DNA of 64,000 nucleotides from Ruminococcus sp. (GCA_015066805.1 SVNP01000010.1:1-64000); one strand, 5' to 3'. Numbered from the stretch's first letter, positions 25,228 to 35,375 are shown. Numbers and translations: made by a program. Notes: generated by a model from the sequence alone, not told the origin.

Positions 25228-25255
25228 ATTATACCATATTTTAAGAAAAGGTCAA
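25228..25255 (-). promoter_or_regulatory. Promoter of the hybrid regulator
   Basis: TTGACC (25250-25255), 16 bases, TATAAT (25228-25233) on the minus strand, divergent from the polA promoter 43 bases away. Confidence 0.65.
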
Positions 25256-25297
25256 GCCTTTTCTGTAAATTTTGACCAAGGCCGTCATTTTTCTCAC

Positions 25298-25326
25298 TTG
25301 ACGATGCACAAAAACCGTGGTACAAT
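25298..25326 (+). promoter_or_regulatory. Promoter of polA
   Basis: TTGACG (25298-25303), 17 bases, TACAAT (25321-25326). Confidence 0.7.
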
Positions 25327-25365
25327 AAGATGATACGCTATTCTGATCCCGAAAGGATGATTTTT

Positions 25366-27912
25366 ATGAAGCTGCTGGTAGTAGACGGCAACAGCATTCT
25401 CAACCGTGCCTATTACGGTGTCAAGCCTCTGAGCAATCACAAGGGCGTGTATACCAATGCCATATTCGGATTTTTCAATATCCTCCTGAAAGCCATATCC
25501 GATCATCAGCCCGACGGTCTTGCCGTGGCCTTTGATCTTCCCGCAAAGACCTTCCGTCATAAGGCGGTGGCGGCCTATAAAGCCAACCGCAAGGGTATGC
25601 CCGAAGAGCTTGCCATGCAGCTCCCCCTGACCAAGCAGATCCTTACGGCCATGGGGCATCAGGTGGTTACCTGTGAGGGCTGGGAAGCCGATGATATTCT
25701 GGGTACTCTGGCAGCAGCCTGTACCCACGCATCGGCGGAATGTGTCCTGCTGACAGGTGACCGTGATAATCTGCAGCTCATCAATGATCATGTGCGGGTC
25801 TGCCTTGCCAAGAATCATGAGCAGGTGTTGTATGATGCTGCTTTGTTCCGTGAAGAATACGGCTTTGACCCCATCCACCTCATTGATCTGAAGGCATTGA
25901 TGGGTGACAGCTCCGATAATATTTCGGGCGTGCAGGGCATTGGCGAGAAAACCGCCAAGGCACTCATCAGCGAGCATCAGACCGTGGAAGCCCTGTACGA
26001 AAAACTCCCCGAGCTGAAACTGACTCCCTCGGTGCGCCACAAGCTGGAAAGCGGCTACGAGGATGCCATGCAGAGCAAATTCCTTGCAACCATCGTCACC
26101 GATGCGCCCATTTCCACTGCACTGCATGACTATCTGCCTGCGCCGAGAAACGAAGCTGCGCTTGCTGCTCTGCTGACAGAGCTGGAGCTGTTCAAGCTGA
26201 TGGAACGGCTGCAGGTAAAGGCATCGGCTGCCGCAGAGATCACACCAAGCACAGCAACGGAGGAACCCCCCCTGCCCACCGAAACCACTCTTACTGCCGA
26301 GGAACTGCACAAGCTGTGTCAAAGAAAGGATCTCACCGTTACCTTTATGTATGAGGACAAGCTGCTGTATCTGGCATGGGATGACAAAATGACACGCATC
26401 ACCGATGCAGCCCTTCAGGCAGCATTTTTCAGCTCTGCCGTTGCCAAGCAGGGCTTTGATTGCAAGCCTGTGTACCGCTATTGCGGCGAACAGGGTGATC
26501 CCCTGCGGAATCTCACCAACGATGCCGCCATCTGTGCCTATCTGCTGAACCCCTCCGCACCCGAATATACCATTGAGCGTCTTTGTGCCGCTGCGGGCAT
26601 TGCCTACCCCGAAGAAAAAGGCAGATTTGCGAAGATCGCTGTACTGCCCCGCCTGTGTGCCCGCCTGCTGGAGGATGTGAAAGAACAAGGCATGGAATCT
26701 CTGCTGCGGGATATTGAAATGCCGCTGGTGGAGATCCTTGCGGATATGGAAACCGTGGGTGTTCGGGTGGATGCCCGGGGCGTACAGGCCTTCGGTGATA
26801 TGCTCACAGCCGATATTGAGCGGCTGGAGCAGGAGATCTACGAAATGGCAGGGCATACGTTCAATATTCTTTCCCCCAAGCAGCTTGGCACGGTACTCTT
26901 TGAGGAACTGGGTCTGCCTGCGGGAAAAAAGACCAAAACAGGCTGGTCTACCAACGCAGAGGTACTGGAGGGTCTGCGGATGCAGCATCCCATTGTGGAG
27001 GCAGTACTGCATTACCGCCAGTTGAACAAGCTCAACTCCACCTATGTGGAGGGCCTGCTGAAAACCATTGCCCCCGATGGCAGGATCCATACCTGCTACC
27101 GCCAGACCGAGACCCGTACAGGCCGTATTTCCTCCACAGAGCCCAATTTGCAGAATATTCCCGTGCGTACCGAGCTGGGACGGGAAATGCGGAAATTCTT
27201 CATTGCCGCCGAAGATCATACTCTGCTGGATGCGGATTACAGCCAGATCGAACTGCGGCTGGTGGCACATCTCTGCGGAGATGAAAATATGCGCCGCAGC
27301 TTTGCGGAAGGCAAAGATATCCACAGAACCACCGCTGCACAGGTCTTTGATCTCCCCGAAGAAATGGTCAGCAAAGAAATGCGAAGTGCGGCAAAGGCAG
27401 TCAACTTCGGTATTTTATACGGCATCAGTGCCTTTTCTCTCTCCAAGGATATCGGTGTCAGCGTACCCAAGGCAGACCGCTATATCAAGGATTATCTCCG
27501 TTCCTTCCCCGGTGTGGAGCAATTCATGGAAAACACCGTGGCACAAGCCAAAGAGGACGGGTATGTTTCCACCATGTTTGGCAGAAAGCGTCCCGTGCCC
27601 GAGCTTCGTGCCTCCAACAAAATGGTACAGGCAGCAGGTAAGCGCATTGCCATGAATACTCCCATTCAGGGTACCGCAGCGGATATCATCAAAATGGCAA
27701 TGGTAAAGGTATGGCGGCGGCTCCGCGAGGAATTGCCTCAGGCCAAGCTGATCCTGCAGATCCACGACGAACTGATCGTGGAAGCTCCCGTTGCCGATGC
27801 GGCAGCAGCAGCCCGTATTCTGAAAGAGGAAATGGAGCAGGCCTGCAGCCTGACGGTTCCTCTGACTGCCGATGTGGAGGAGGGCAAAAGCTGGTATGAT
27901 GCCAAAGGCTGA
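25366..27912 (+). CDS. polA: DNA polymerase I
   Basis: An 848-aa protein. The 5'-nuclease domain (1-~285) contains LLVVDGNS, EADDILGT, LTGDRD and DNISGVQGIGEKTA. The middle region (~300-460) corresponds to the 3'-5' exonuclease fold but shows no DxE or YxxxD motif, so proofreading is probably absent, as in Bacillus Pol I. The polymerase domain has motif A DYSQIELRLVAH near 623, motif B KAVNFGILYG near 674 and motif C QIHDELIVE near 797. The start at 25366 is the conserved MKLLVVDGNS. rimI begins inside its last codons. Confidence 0.95.
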   Translation: MKLLVVDGNSILNRAYYGVKPLSNHKGVYTNAIFGFFNILLKAISDHQPDGLAVAFDLPAKTFRHKAVAAYKANRKGMPEELAMQLPLTKQILTAMGHQVVTCEGWEADDILGTLAAACTHASAECVLLTGDRDNLQLINDHVRVCLAKNHEQVLYDAALFREEYGFDPIHLIDLKALMGDSSDNISGVQGIGEKTAKALISEHQTVEALYEKLPELKLTPSVRHKLESGYEDAMQSKFLATIVTDAPISTALHDYLPAPRNEAALAALLTELELFKLMERLQVKASAAAEITPSTATEEPPLPTETTLTAEELHKLCQRKDLTVTFMYEDKLLYLAWDDKMTRITDAALQAAFFSSAVAKQGFDCKPVYRYCGEQGDPLRNLTNDAAICAYLLNPSAPEYTIERLCAAAGIAYPEEKGRFAKIAVLPRLCARLLEDVKEQGMESLLRDIEMPLVEILADMETVGVRVDARGVQAFGDMLTADIERLEQEIYEMAGHTFNILSPKQLGTVLFEELGLPAGKKTKTGWSTNAEVLEGLRMQHPIVEAVLHYRQLNKLNSTYVEGLLKTIAPDGRIHTCYRQTETRTGRISSTEPNLQNIPVRTELGREMRKFFIAAEDHTLLDADYSQIELRLVAHLCGDENMRRSFAEGKDIHRTTAAQVFDLPEEMVSKEMRSAAKAVNFGILYGISAFSLSKDIGVSVPKADRYIKDYLRSFPGVEQFMENTVAQAKEDGYVSTMFGRKRPVPELRASNKMVQAAGKRIAMNTPIQGTAADIIKMAMVKVWRRLREELPQAKLILQIHDELIVEAPVADAAAAARILKEEMEQACSLTVPLTADVEEGKSWYDAKG

Positions 27913-28345
27913 GTTTACCGTCACATTGATGGACGAAACCACCGTGGTGCAGGTTGCGGAGATCGCAGCCGCCTGCTTTACCACGCCATGGTCAGCAGGT
28001 GCCTATGCACGGGAGCTGACCAATCCCATGGCCATCACCCTTACCGCTGTCAGCGGGGATACCGTCATGGGCTTTGTCAACTGCGGCTTTGTGGCAGATG
28101 AACTGACCGTCAATGCACTGGCGGTGCTGCCGGAGTACCGCCGCATGGGGCTTGGCAGAACTCTCATGGAACATCTTTTTGCATGGATGAAGGAAACCTG
28201 TACCGTATGCTATCTGGAGGTGCGGGAAAGCAACACGGCAGCCCAAGCCTTGTACGAAAGTCTTGGCTTTGTGAAGAACGGCTACCGTGCAAACTACTAC
28301 GAGCAGCCTGCGGAAGCTGCCGTTCTTATGATGAAAGCAATGTAA
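27896..28345 (+). CDS. rimI: Ribosomal protein alanine N-acetyltransferase
   Basis: A 149-aa GNAT acetyltransferase with the acetyl-CoA loop VLPEYRRMGLGRTLM near 80-95, LEVRESNTAAQALYESLGF near 110-130 and the C-terminal RANYY typical of RimI. It acetylates the N-terminus of ribosomal protein S18. The gene overlaps polA by 17 bases and uses a ribosome site (GGAGGAGGG) inside polA, so the two are co-translated. ATG 27899 is an alternative start. Confidence 0.87.
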   Translation: MMPKAEFTVTLMDETTVVQVAEIAAACFTTPWSAGAYARELTNPMAITLTAVSGDTVMGFVNCGFVADELTVNALAVLPEYRRMGLGRTLMEHLFAWMKETCTVCYLEVRESNTAAQALYESLGFVKNGYRANYYEQPAEAAVLMMKAM

Positions 28346-28387
28346 AAAACGCCGTATGGAACCAAAAATTGTCCATACGGCGTTTTT
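28346..28387. terminator. Bidirectional terminator
   Basis: AAAACGCCGTATGGA/TCCATACGGCGTTTT stem between the converging rimI and phosphoesterase genes. Confidence 0.85.
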
Positions 28388-29240
28388 ATGCCTGTGTATG
28401 CAGGGTGATGCAGACGATCTCCGGGAAATTACCAAGGCGCACAGGAAAAGCACTGTTGCCAAGCCCTCGGCTGATGATCATAGCGGTACCGTTTTTTTCA
28501 TGCAGACCCTCCGTCATTTTTGGGAACAGACCCTGATCGGGAGCATATAACCCGCCCACAAAGGGCAGACGGAACTGTCCGCCATGGGCATGCCCCGAAA
28601 GGATCAGATCCACATCGGCTTTGGCGTAGTGGGAAAGAAGCTGAGGCTCATGGGCAAGCACCAGATGAAACTTTCTGCGGTACTCCCACTCCACCATATG
28701 ATGCAAAGTAAGGGTATCCAGAGAGCGGTCATTCAGACCGATGAGCGTGATCTCATCTCCGTTTTCCGCCTGCAAGACCGTTTGTTCATCATTCAGGTAA
28801 TGTACACCGCAGACCTCTGCCATGGCAACAAATTCTGCTGTTTTGTCCTTCGGCAGCTCCAGCTCGTGGTTACCGAAAACGTAATAGGTGGGCGCAATAT
28901 CGGGAAGCTGCTTCATCAGCAGCAAAGCCTTGTCGTAATCCGTGTGATTGCTTGCGTCGATCATATCTCCCGTGAGAACAATAAGATCGGGGGCAAGCTC
29001 CGTAATTTTCCCGATGAGCTTCTCATCGTTTTCCCCAAACACCGCATTATGAAGATCGGAAAGATGCACAATGCGATAGCCCTCAAAGCCCTCAGGGATA
29101 TCGGCATGAGCAAAGTCGTATTCGGTCACTGTCAGATGCGTATTGGAAAACACGCAAACAGGAATGAGGATCACCGCCACCAACCCATAGAACAACAGCC
29201 GCCTGAAGCCTTGACGCAGCGTCAGCTTTTGGAATTTCAT
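28386..29240 (-). CDS. Calcineurin-like metallophosphoesterase (YkuE/YaeI type)
   Basis: A 284-aa protein with an N-terminal membrane anchor (~14-30) and an outward-facing catalytic domain. It carries the full metallophosphoesterase set: HLSDLHN near 55, LTGDMID near 82, FGNHE near 107, LAHEP near 180, and SGHAHGGQF near 200. Relatives cleave phosphate esters, including UDP-sugars or nucleotides at the cell surface. Monocistronic, flanked by terminators on both sides. RBS AGGAGG before ATG 29240. Confidence 0.87.
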   Translation of the reverse strand: MKFQKLTLRQGFRRLLFYGLVAVILIPVCVFSNTHLTVTEYDFAHADIPEGFEGYRIVHLSDLHNAVFGENDEKLIGKITELAPDLIVLTGDMIDASNHTDYDKALLLMKQLPDIAPTYYVFGNHELELPKDKTAEFVAMAEVCGVHYLNDEQTVLQAENGDEITLIGLNDRSLDTLTLHHMVEWEYRRKFHLVLAHEPQLLSHYAKADVDLILSGHAHGGQFRLPFVGGLYAPDQGLFPKMTEGLHEKNGTAMIISRGLGNSAFPVRLGNFPEIVCITLHTQA

Positions 29241-29311
29241 TGCACATACCTCCTTTTCTTTGGGATCGCAGCTCCCATTATACCTTGATCAGCAAGCTTT
29301 GTCAAGAGAGA

Positions 29312-29346
29312 AAAACTGCGTATAGCATCACACTATACGCAGTTTT
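29312..29346. terminator. Bidirectional terminator
   Basis: AAAACTGCGTATAG/CTATACGCAGTTTT stem located between the 5' end of the phosphoesterase and the 3' end of the GH9 gene; it would serve the GH9 transcript. Confidence 0.75.
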
Positions 29347-29377
29347 GTCGTATTGCGGTCAATAAGCCCTGAAGTGA

Positions 29378-31531
29378 TTACAGCAGACCGGCAATGATCT
29401 TCAGAATGGAAACACTGTCATCACCGGTAACGCCGTTGCCGTCGATATCGGCATTGACCATACCCTGAGAAGTAATGTGAATGGTCTGATCCTCACCCAG
29501 GAAACGGTTCAGCAGGATAACATCGCCAACCTTTACCAGACCGTCGCAGTTCACATCGCCCGGCAGCACATCCAGAGGATCGGTGCTGGTGGAAGAAGTA
29601 GTAGTGGTAGTAGTAGTGGTTGTGGTAGTAGTAGTAGTAGTAGTGGTGGTTGTTGTGGTAGTAGTGGTGGTGGAAGAGGTCGTCACAACAGGAACATTTG
29701 CGTAAACGTTAAAGTCCAGCTTGGACTGATCCTGATTCACCATGCTGGAGGAACCGTTGTCCCACATAGCATAGTAGTAAACCTGGATCTCAACCTTATC
29801 GGTGGAAACAGATGCGGGGATATCAATGGTAAAGGTAGCGTTGCCGGTGCTGTCAAAGTAGACAGTGTTCCAGCTATTGTCGCTCCATGCATTTGCATTG
29901 TTATCCCAGTAGCCGTAGCCGCCGTTTGCCTGTGCACCTGCCACACCGCCGCTGATCTTGATCTCCAGCTCAGTTGCGCCGTTGGTCATAACGATCCACT
30001 TGTTATCGCTCTTGGAAACCTCAAGCTCAACAGTCTCCTCGCTGCCGGGGTTATTGGTGGTCACAGAGGTAGAGGTGGTAGTGGTGGAGGAAGTAGTAGA
30101 AGAGCCGGGGGTAGGAGGCGTATCCACATCGCCCACGCCAACAATGGAGCTGTCCACGGAGCCGGTGCCGAACTTCTCATACAGAGCAGCAGCCACGCCA
30201 ACGATAGCAGCATTGTAGTCAATGGCAACCTCGTTGCAGACGTAATCCTGCATGCTGTCTACATAAGTGGAGAAATCAGAGGACTTGGGGCCGCCTACCA
30301 GTGCGCCTACCAGAGTCTTGCTGTTGGTGGGGTGTACGGTAGTGCTCTTATTGACTTCACCATAGCTGGCATAGCCGGAGGCTGCGCGGTGGTGAGGATT
30401 CTTTGCGGAATTGTCGCTGAAGCCAACGACCATGCACTTGTCAATGCTGTTATCGCCCAGGATCATAGCAGTCTGAGCCTTGCACCATGCGGTATAATCG
30501 TTGGAGGTATGCTTGGAAACGACCAGTGCGGGAAGCTGCAGACCGGTGTTCAGTCTGGTGCTGCCCCACTGCTGGATCGGCACAAAAGCGGAACCGGTAG
30601 CGGTCTTGCTGACATAGGAGTTCGCCCACTTCCAGTCTGCACCCGTTTCTGCATACAGGCAGGCTGCGCCAAGGTTTACGTTATTCCAGCAATGGGTGTA
30701 GTAAACCTCGCCCCACTGACGGTTGCCGGTAGCAAAATAGTTATCCATAAAGCTCTTGTACTTGGAATCCTTGGTTGCCAGATACAGGAAGCCTGCTGCC
30801 CATGCCTGATCGTCGGCATAGTCCTCGGATTCATAGAAAGCGGAGCAGCCCTCGGTGGCCACGGCATTATACTTGGTGGAGAAATCATACAGAGCCTTTG
30901 CGTAGGTCAGGTCTTCCTCGTTGCCGAAGTTCAGGTAGTTGACAGCCAGTGCTGCGGCATATTCCGCTGCGATATCGCTGGCACCGCCGGAAGTCCAGAA
31001 CATTTTTCTGGTACCCTGCTGGGATTCCTGAGCCTCAGGCGGGCCCCAGTACTGGTGGTCCACGTCACCGTCACCCTTCTGGTACAGGAACTTGGAAACG
31101 GAACCGCCGCTGAGGACCGTGCTGTCCTTAAAGAACTTTGCGAAATAATCGGTAATGGTACGCAGATGGGAGGTCAGTCCCAGCTTATCGTAGGAATCCT
31201 TGAACTCGTAGTAGCCCCAGCCCAGTGTTGCTGCGGTGTAGCCCTGAGGCAGACCGAAAACAGCATGGTCACCGGCATCATGGAAGCCACCCACGACCTC
31301 ATCGCCGGTGTGGCAGTCGCCGCGCCAGTTCAGCGCAGTGTTCTCGCTGACCTGAGAACCGCACATATTGGCATCGTAGAAGTACATAGTGTACTGCAGC
31401 AGCTTGGCATAATTGTCTGTATCTGCGGCAGATACGGTTGCAGGAGCCGAGCCGGGAACGGTCATGGCACCAACCAGCATCGCCGAGCTTAACAGAACAG
31501 CTTTTGCCCGCTTCATAAAGGAATGGTACAT
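29378..31531 (-). CDS. Cellulosomal GH9 endoglucanase with CBM-like module and dockerin
   Basis: A 717-aa protein with a signal peptide (1-~36). The GH9 catalytic domain (~38-455) has GGFHDAGDHAVF (nucleophile/base Asp near 85-88), the NPHHR motif (378-382) and the acid Glu in VCNEVAIDYNA near 434. A Ser/Thr linker leads to a module (~500-612) similar to that in the dockerin peptidase. A run of some 30 Thr follows, then a type I dockerin (~657-717, GDVNCDGLVKVGDVILLNRF). It hydrolyses cellulose beta-1,4 links and docks to scaffoldin. Start 31531 is set by GAGAGG; longer starts lack a site. Confidence 0.95.
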   Translation of the reverse strand: MYHSFMKRAKAVLLSSAMLVGAMTVPGSAPATVSAADTDNYAKLLQYTMYFYDANMCGSQVSENTALNWRGDCHTGDEVVGGFHDAGDHAVFGLPQGYTAATLGWGYYEFKDSYDKLGLTSHLRTITDYFAKFFKDSTVLSGGSVSKFLYQKGDGDVDHQYWGPPEAQESQQGTRKMFWTSGGASDIAAEYAAALAVNYLNFGNEEDLTYAKALYDFSTKYNAVATEGCSAFYESEDYADDQAWAAGFLYLATKDSKYKSFMDNYFATGNRQWGEVYYTHCWNNVNLGAACLYAETGADWKWANSYVSKTATGSAFVPIQQWGSTRLNTGLQLPALVVSKHTSNDYTAWCKAQTAMILGDNSIDKCMVVGFSDNSAKNPHHRAASGYASYGEVNKSTTVHPTNSKTLVGALVGGPKSSDFSTYVDSMQDYVCNEVAIDYNAAIVGVAAALYEKFGTGSVDSSIVGVGDVDTPPTPGSSTTSSTTTTSTSVTTNNPGSEETVELEVSKSDNKWIVMTNGATELEIKISGGVAGAQANGGYGYWDNNANAWSDNSWNTVYFDSTGNATFTIDIPASVSTDKVEIQVYYYAMWDNGSSSMVNQDQSKLDFNVYANVPVVTTSSTTTTTTTTTTTTTTTTTTTTTTTTTSSTSTDPLDVLPGDVNCDGLVKVGDVILLNRFLGEDQTIHITSQGMVNADIDGNGVTGDDSVSILKIIAGLL
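29590..29690 (-). repeat. Trinucleotide tract coding poly-threonine linker
   Basis: A run of ACC/ACT codons (seen as gta/gtg triplets on the plus strand) encodes about 30 consecutive Thr. Such tracts are flexible, often glycosylated linkers, and are prone to length change by slippage. A shorter tract lies at 21416-21470. Confidence 0.7.
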
Positions 31532-31804
31532 AAAATCAGCCTCTCTTTCATATTTTGACCCACTTCTCATCGGCACATAAACCGACAACTATATTATACC
31601 GAAAATTTCCATTGCATATATGTACATTTTGTGAACGAGATGTGAATAAATATTTTTGCAGCGTAGAAAATCCGAGAGCTTTTTCGTTGAAATTGCCGAA
31701 AATACTGTTGAAAAACCACTTTGCAGTTTCCGAAATTATCAAAAAGCAATTTTGTTTTATAGCCAAAATGCTGAATTCCCTTCCCATCCATATGCAAAAA
31801 GCAA

Positions 31805-31833
31805 TTGCATTTTTCTGCGAACTGTGATATAAT
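31805..31833 (+). promoter_or_regulatory. Promoter of lepA
   Basis: TTGCAT (31805-31810), 17 bases, TATAAT (31828-31833). The rest of 31532-31804 is AT-rich and holds the leftward GH9 promoter region (a TATAAT on the minus strand near 31595-31600), with no gene seen. Confidence 0.7.
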
Positions 31834-31868
31834 GAAACAGTATGTAATGAAGAATGGAGGAAACCCAT

Positions 31869-33671
31869 TTGGCCAATCAGAAAATCAGGAATTTTTGCAT
31901 CATAGCTCATATTGACCACGGTAAATCCACCTTGGCAGACCGTATTCTGGAAAAGACACAGGCAGTCGCTGTCCGTGATATGGAAGAACAACTGCTGGAT
32001 AACATGGATATCGAACGGGAACGAGGCATCACCATCAAAGCCCGTGCCGTCACCCTCAACTATACTGCAAGCGATGGCGAAACCTACCTGTTCAATCTCA
32101 TTGATACCCCCGGTCACGTTGACTTCAACTACGAGGTCAGCCGCTCTCTGGCTGCCTGTGAGGGTGCTTTGCTCATCGTGGATGCCTCCCAGGGCATTGA
32201 AGCCCAGACCCTTGCCAATACCTATCTTGCCGTTGAAGCCGATCTGGAGCTGGTGCCTGTCATCAATAAGATCGACCTGCCTTCCGCAGACCCTGAACGT
32301 GTGGCGCAGGAGGTGGAATCCGTCATCGGTATCCCCGCCATGGATGCCCCCAGAGTATCCGCCAAGCGCGGCCTGAATATTGAAGAGGTGCTGGAACGTA
32401 TCGTAACGGATATCCCCGCACCCAAGGGTGATGAAAACGCCCCCCTTCAGGCATTGATCTTTGACAGCTACTATGATTCCTACAAGGGTGTTATCATTTA
32501 CATCCGTGTGAAAGAAGGTACCGTGCGTATCGGTGACAAGATCCGCCTGATGGCAACGGGTGCAGAGTTCACCATTGTGGAAGCAGGTGTTATGGGTGCC
32601 ACAGAGCTGATCAACACGGGTATTCTCCGTGCCGGTGAAGTAGGCTACCTGACTGCATCCATCAAAAGCATCGGTGATACCCAGGTGGGTGATACCATTA
32701 CCTCTGCGGAAACCCCCTGCAGCGAACCGCTGGCAGGCTACCGCAAGGTCAGCCCCATGGTGTTCTCCGGTATTTATCCCGCCGATGGTGCACACTACAA
32801 CGATCTCCGTGATGCACTGGAAAAGCTGCAGCTCAACGATGCTTCCCTGACCTTTGAGCCCGAAACCTCCATTGCACTGGGCTTCGGCTTCCGCTGCGGA
32901 TTCTTGGGTCTGCTGCATATGGAGATCATTCAGGAGCGACTGGAACGGGAATACAATCTGGATCTGGTCACTACCGCACCTTCTGTTATCTACCGTGTTA
33001 CCCTGACCAACGGTGAGGTGCTGATGATCGACAACCCCTCCAACTACCCCAACCCCGCCAATATTGCCGATGCCGAAGAACCCATGGTCAAAGCGGATAT
33101 TCTGGCACCCTCGGAATATGTAGGCGGCATTATGGAGCTTTGTCAGGAGCGCAGAGGTGTGTTCAAGGATATGCAGTACATGGATGAGACCCGTGTGAAT
33201 CTGCACTATACCCTGCCCCTCAACGAGATTATCTATGATTTCTTTGATGCCTTGAAATCCCGCACCAGAGGCTATGCCTCTCTGGATTACGAGCTGGCAG
33301 GCTATGACTCCTCCAAGCTGGTCAAGCTGGACTTTATGCTCAACGGTGACGTGGTGGATGCCCTCTCCTTTATCGTGCATGCGGACAAAGCCTACCCCCG
33401 TGCCAGAAAGATCGCAGAAAAGCTGAAGGAGAATATCCCCCGCCAGTTGTTTGAAGTGCCCATTCAGGCAGCCATCGGCGGCAAGGTCATTGCCCGTGAG
33501 ACTGTCAAGGCTCTGCGGAAGGACGTGCTTGCCAAGTGCTACGGCGGTGATATCACCCGTAAAAAGAAGCTGCTGGAAAAGCAGAAGGAAGGTAAAAAGC
33601 GTATGCGTCAGTTGGGTACCGTGGAAGTGCCCTCCGACGCATTTATGGCTGTACTCAAGTTCGATGAATAA
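31869..33671 (+). CDS. lepA: Elongation factor 4 (LepA)
   Basis: About 600 aa. It has the GTPase motifs G1 [10 protein letters not shown]3 DTPGHVDF and G4 NKIDLPSAD, then domain II, EF-G-like domains, and the LepA-specific C-terminus ([21 protein letters not shown]). It back-translocates or rescues stalled ribosomes. TTG 31869 is preferred because GGAGG lies eight bases upstream; the in-frame ATG at 31854 has no ribosome site. It heads a run with a zinc-ribbon membrane protein and hemW, a conserved Firmicutes neighbourhood. Confidence 0.95.
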   Translation: MANQKIRNFCIIAHIDHGKSTLADRILEKTQAVAVRDMEEQLLDNMDIERERGITIKARAVTLNYTASDGETYLFNLIDTPGHVDFNYEVSRSLAACEGALLIVDASQGIEAQTLANTYLAVEADLELVPVINKIDLPSADPERVAQEVESVIGIPAMDAPRVSAKRGLNIEEVLERIVTDIPAPKGDENAPLQALIFDSYYDSYKGVIIYIRVKEGTVRIGDKIRLMATGAEFTIVEAGVMGATELINTGILRAGEVGYLTASIKSIGDTQVGDTITSAETPCSEPLAGYRKVSPMVFSGIYPADGAHYNDLRDALEKLQLNDASLTFEPETSIALGFGFRCGFLGLLHMEIIQERLEREYNLDLVTTAPSVIYRVTLTNGEVLMIDNPSNYPNPANIADAEEPMVKADILAPSEYVGGIMELCQERRGVFKDMQYMDETRVNLHYTLPLNEIIYDFFDALKSRTRGYASLDYELAGYDSSKLVKLDFMLNGDVVDALSFIVHADKAYPRARKIAEKLKENIPRQLFEVPIQAAIGGKVIARETVKALRKDVLAKCYGGDITRKKKLLEKQKEGKKRMRQLGTVEVPSDAFMAVLKFDE

Positions 33672-33696
33672 GCCCTCATCGGGAAAGGAACCTGTT

Positions 33697-34014
33697 ATGA
33701 AGCACACCTGCCCCCATTGCGGTGAAAAAACCTTTACGCCCATTCAAAAAGCCCTTTGCGGCGGAATGTCCTCCGCAGGCAAGCCCTGTCAGGGCTGCGG
33801 ATTCCGCTGTGTCAACGGCAAATTATGTCTGGTGGTCAATTCCATTACACTGGCAATTGCCATGGTGATGGTGTTCATCACCTACTTTACCCATGATTCC
33901 AAAATGGATATCCTGCTGTTTGGCGTAGTGCCGCTGGTCATTGCCTATGTGTTCAACTTTGTTTTCAATATGTTCGTGGGCAAGCTGATCCCTGCCATCA
34001 AACGCGCCTCATGA
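33697..34014 (+). CDS. Small zinc-ribbon membrane protein
   Basis: A 105-aa protein with an N-terminal zinc ribbon (CPHCGEKTF ... CQGCGF) at about 4-40, then two transmembrane helices (~47-67 and ~73-95). The start at 33697 follows AAAGGA. Its last four bases overlap the hemW start (ATGA), so it is co-translated with hemW and lies 25 bases after lepA. Unknown function. Confidence 0.75.
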   Translation: MKHTCPHCGEKTFTPIQKALCGGMSSAGKPCQGCGFRCVNGKLCLVVNSITLAIAMVMVFITYFTHDSKMDILLFGVVPLVIAYVFNFVFNMFVGKLIPAIKRAS

Positions 34015-35114
34015 ATACCGCCGCATCGGTGGGCATCTATATCCATGTGCCGTTTTGTGCAAAAAAATGCCCCTATTGCGATTTTTATTCTCTCCCCTAC
34101 CGCCAAACTGCCGCATCTGAATACACCGATGCCCTCTGCCGAAATATCACTGCTCTCCCTCGTCATATCATGGCAGATACCGTGTATTTCGGCGGCGGAA
34201 CCCCATCTCTGCTAACAGAGGATGCCCTCAAGCGCATCATGGAAGCCCTGCAAAATAACGTTTCCCTCACCGCCCATGCCGAGATCACATTGGAAGCAAA
34301 CCCCTGCACCATGACAGCCAAAGCCCTTGCAGGCTGGCATCGTGCAGGCATCAATCGACTTTCCGTGGGTGTGCAATCCTTTTGTGATGAGGAGCTGCGC
34401 CTTCTTGGGAGAAATCACGGTGCCCGACAGGCAGCAGCAGCCATCTGCCTTGCCGCCGATGCAGGCTTTGCAAACATCTCAGCCGACCTGATGCTGGGCA
34501 CCCCCATGCAGACCGAGGATTCTCTGGCAGATAGCATTGCCAAGGCCGTATCATTGCCCGTGCAGCATCTTTCCGCCTATCTGTTAAAAATTGAGGAAGG
34601 CACAGCATTCGGGCAAAATCCACCTGCCGTTGCGGATGATGACACCGCCGCCGACCGTTACCATCAGCTTTCCGCAGCCATGACGGCAGCAGGCTTTGTA
34701 CATTATGAGATCTCCAACTATGCCAAACCGGGCTTTGAAAGCCGCCACAATCTCAAATACTGGCGGTGTGAACCCTACATCGGGCTGGGGCCTGCCGCAC
34801 ATAGCTGCTATGGCGGCAAGCGCACCTATGTGCCCGCATCCTTAGAGGATTTTCTCAACGCTCCCTTACAGCCTGTGCAGGTAGAATCCGAAACCGCCTG
34901 TGATGCCGAAGAACGCATCATGCTGGGGCTGCGCCTGAAGAAAGGCATCTGCCCCGACGATTTTCCCCGTCTACGGGATGCCCTGCTGCGCCTTGCAAAG
35001 CCCCTGATTCCACATTATTTGCAGCTTCAGAAGGGCAGACTGCATCTGACCGAGAAGGGTATGGCGGTTTCCAATGCCGTGATCGCACATCTGCTGCAGG
35101 CCTTGGACGCATAA
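34011..35114 (+). CDS. hemW: Heme chaperone / coproporphyrinogen oxidase-like radical SAM protein
   Basis: A 367-aa protein. YIHVPFCAKKCPYCDF carries the radical SAM CxxxCxxC with the extra HemW-type Cys-x-Phe position (CDF). YFGGGTPSLL, TLEANP and NRLSVGVQSF follow, as in HemW/HemN. HemW transfers heme to respiratory proteins; the oxidase activity of true HemN is not expected. It overlaps the preceding gene by four bases and ends just before a terminator. Confidence 0.9.
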   Translation: MNTAASVGIYIHVPFCAKKCPYCDFYSLPYRQTAASEYTDALCRNITALPRHIMADTVYFGGGTPSLLTEDALKRIMEALQNNVSLTAHAEITLEANPCTMTAKALAGWHRAGINRLSVGVQSFCDEELRLLGRNHGARQAAAAICLAADAGFANISADLMLGTPMQTEDSLADSIAKAVSLPVQHLSAYLLKIEEGTAFGQNPPAVADDDTAADRYHQLSAAMTAAGFVHYEISNYAKPGFESRHNLKYWRCEPYIGLGPAAHSCYGGKRTYVPASLEDFLNAPLQPVQVESETACDAEERIMLGLRLKKGICPDDFPRLRDALLRLAKPLIPHYLQLQKGRLHLTEKGMAVSNAVIAHLLQALDA

Positions 35115-35118
35115 AATC

Positions 35119-35151
35119 AAAGCACCTTTCCATTACGGATCGGTGCTTTTT
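35119..35151 (+). terminator. Terminator of lepA-hemW operon
   Basis: AAAGCACC/GGTGCTTTTT stem with an 15-base loop. Confidence 0.7.
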
Positions 35152-35345
35152 GCTGCAAAAACGGGATTTGCCCCCAAAAAAGAATTTTACGCTTCAAAAA
35201 GGACGGTAACAAACGACAAACAGTACCTTTTGCCCAAAGAGAACACAAAAAGTCGGCAGAGTATGAAAAACATAGAAAACGTGAGAAAACAGAAGAAAAG
35301 CCCATAAAATACGCAGATTTCAATTTTCAGCCCGTGCTGTTTCGG

Positions 35346-35375
35346 TTTGCGAATTTTTGTAGAATGTGGTATCAT
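35346..35375 (+). promoter_or_regulatory. Candidate promoter of the SPFH gene
   Basis: TTTGCG, 18 bases, TATCAT. The intergenic stretch 35152-35345 is A-rich and I see nothing else in it. Confidence 0.4.

Noticed and set aside
29590-29690. Possible CRISPR-like repeat tract
   Set aside because: It is a trinucleotide run coding poly-Thr; there are no unique spacers.
29477-31492. 671-aa open frame on the plus strand
   Set aside because: Antisense shadow of the GH9 gene, same low-complexity character.
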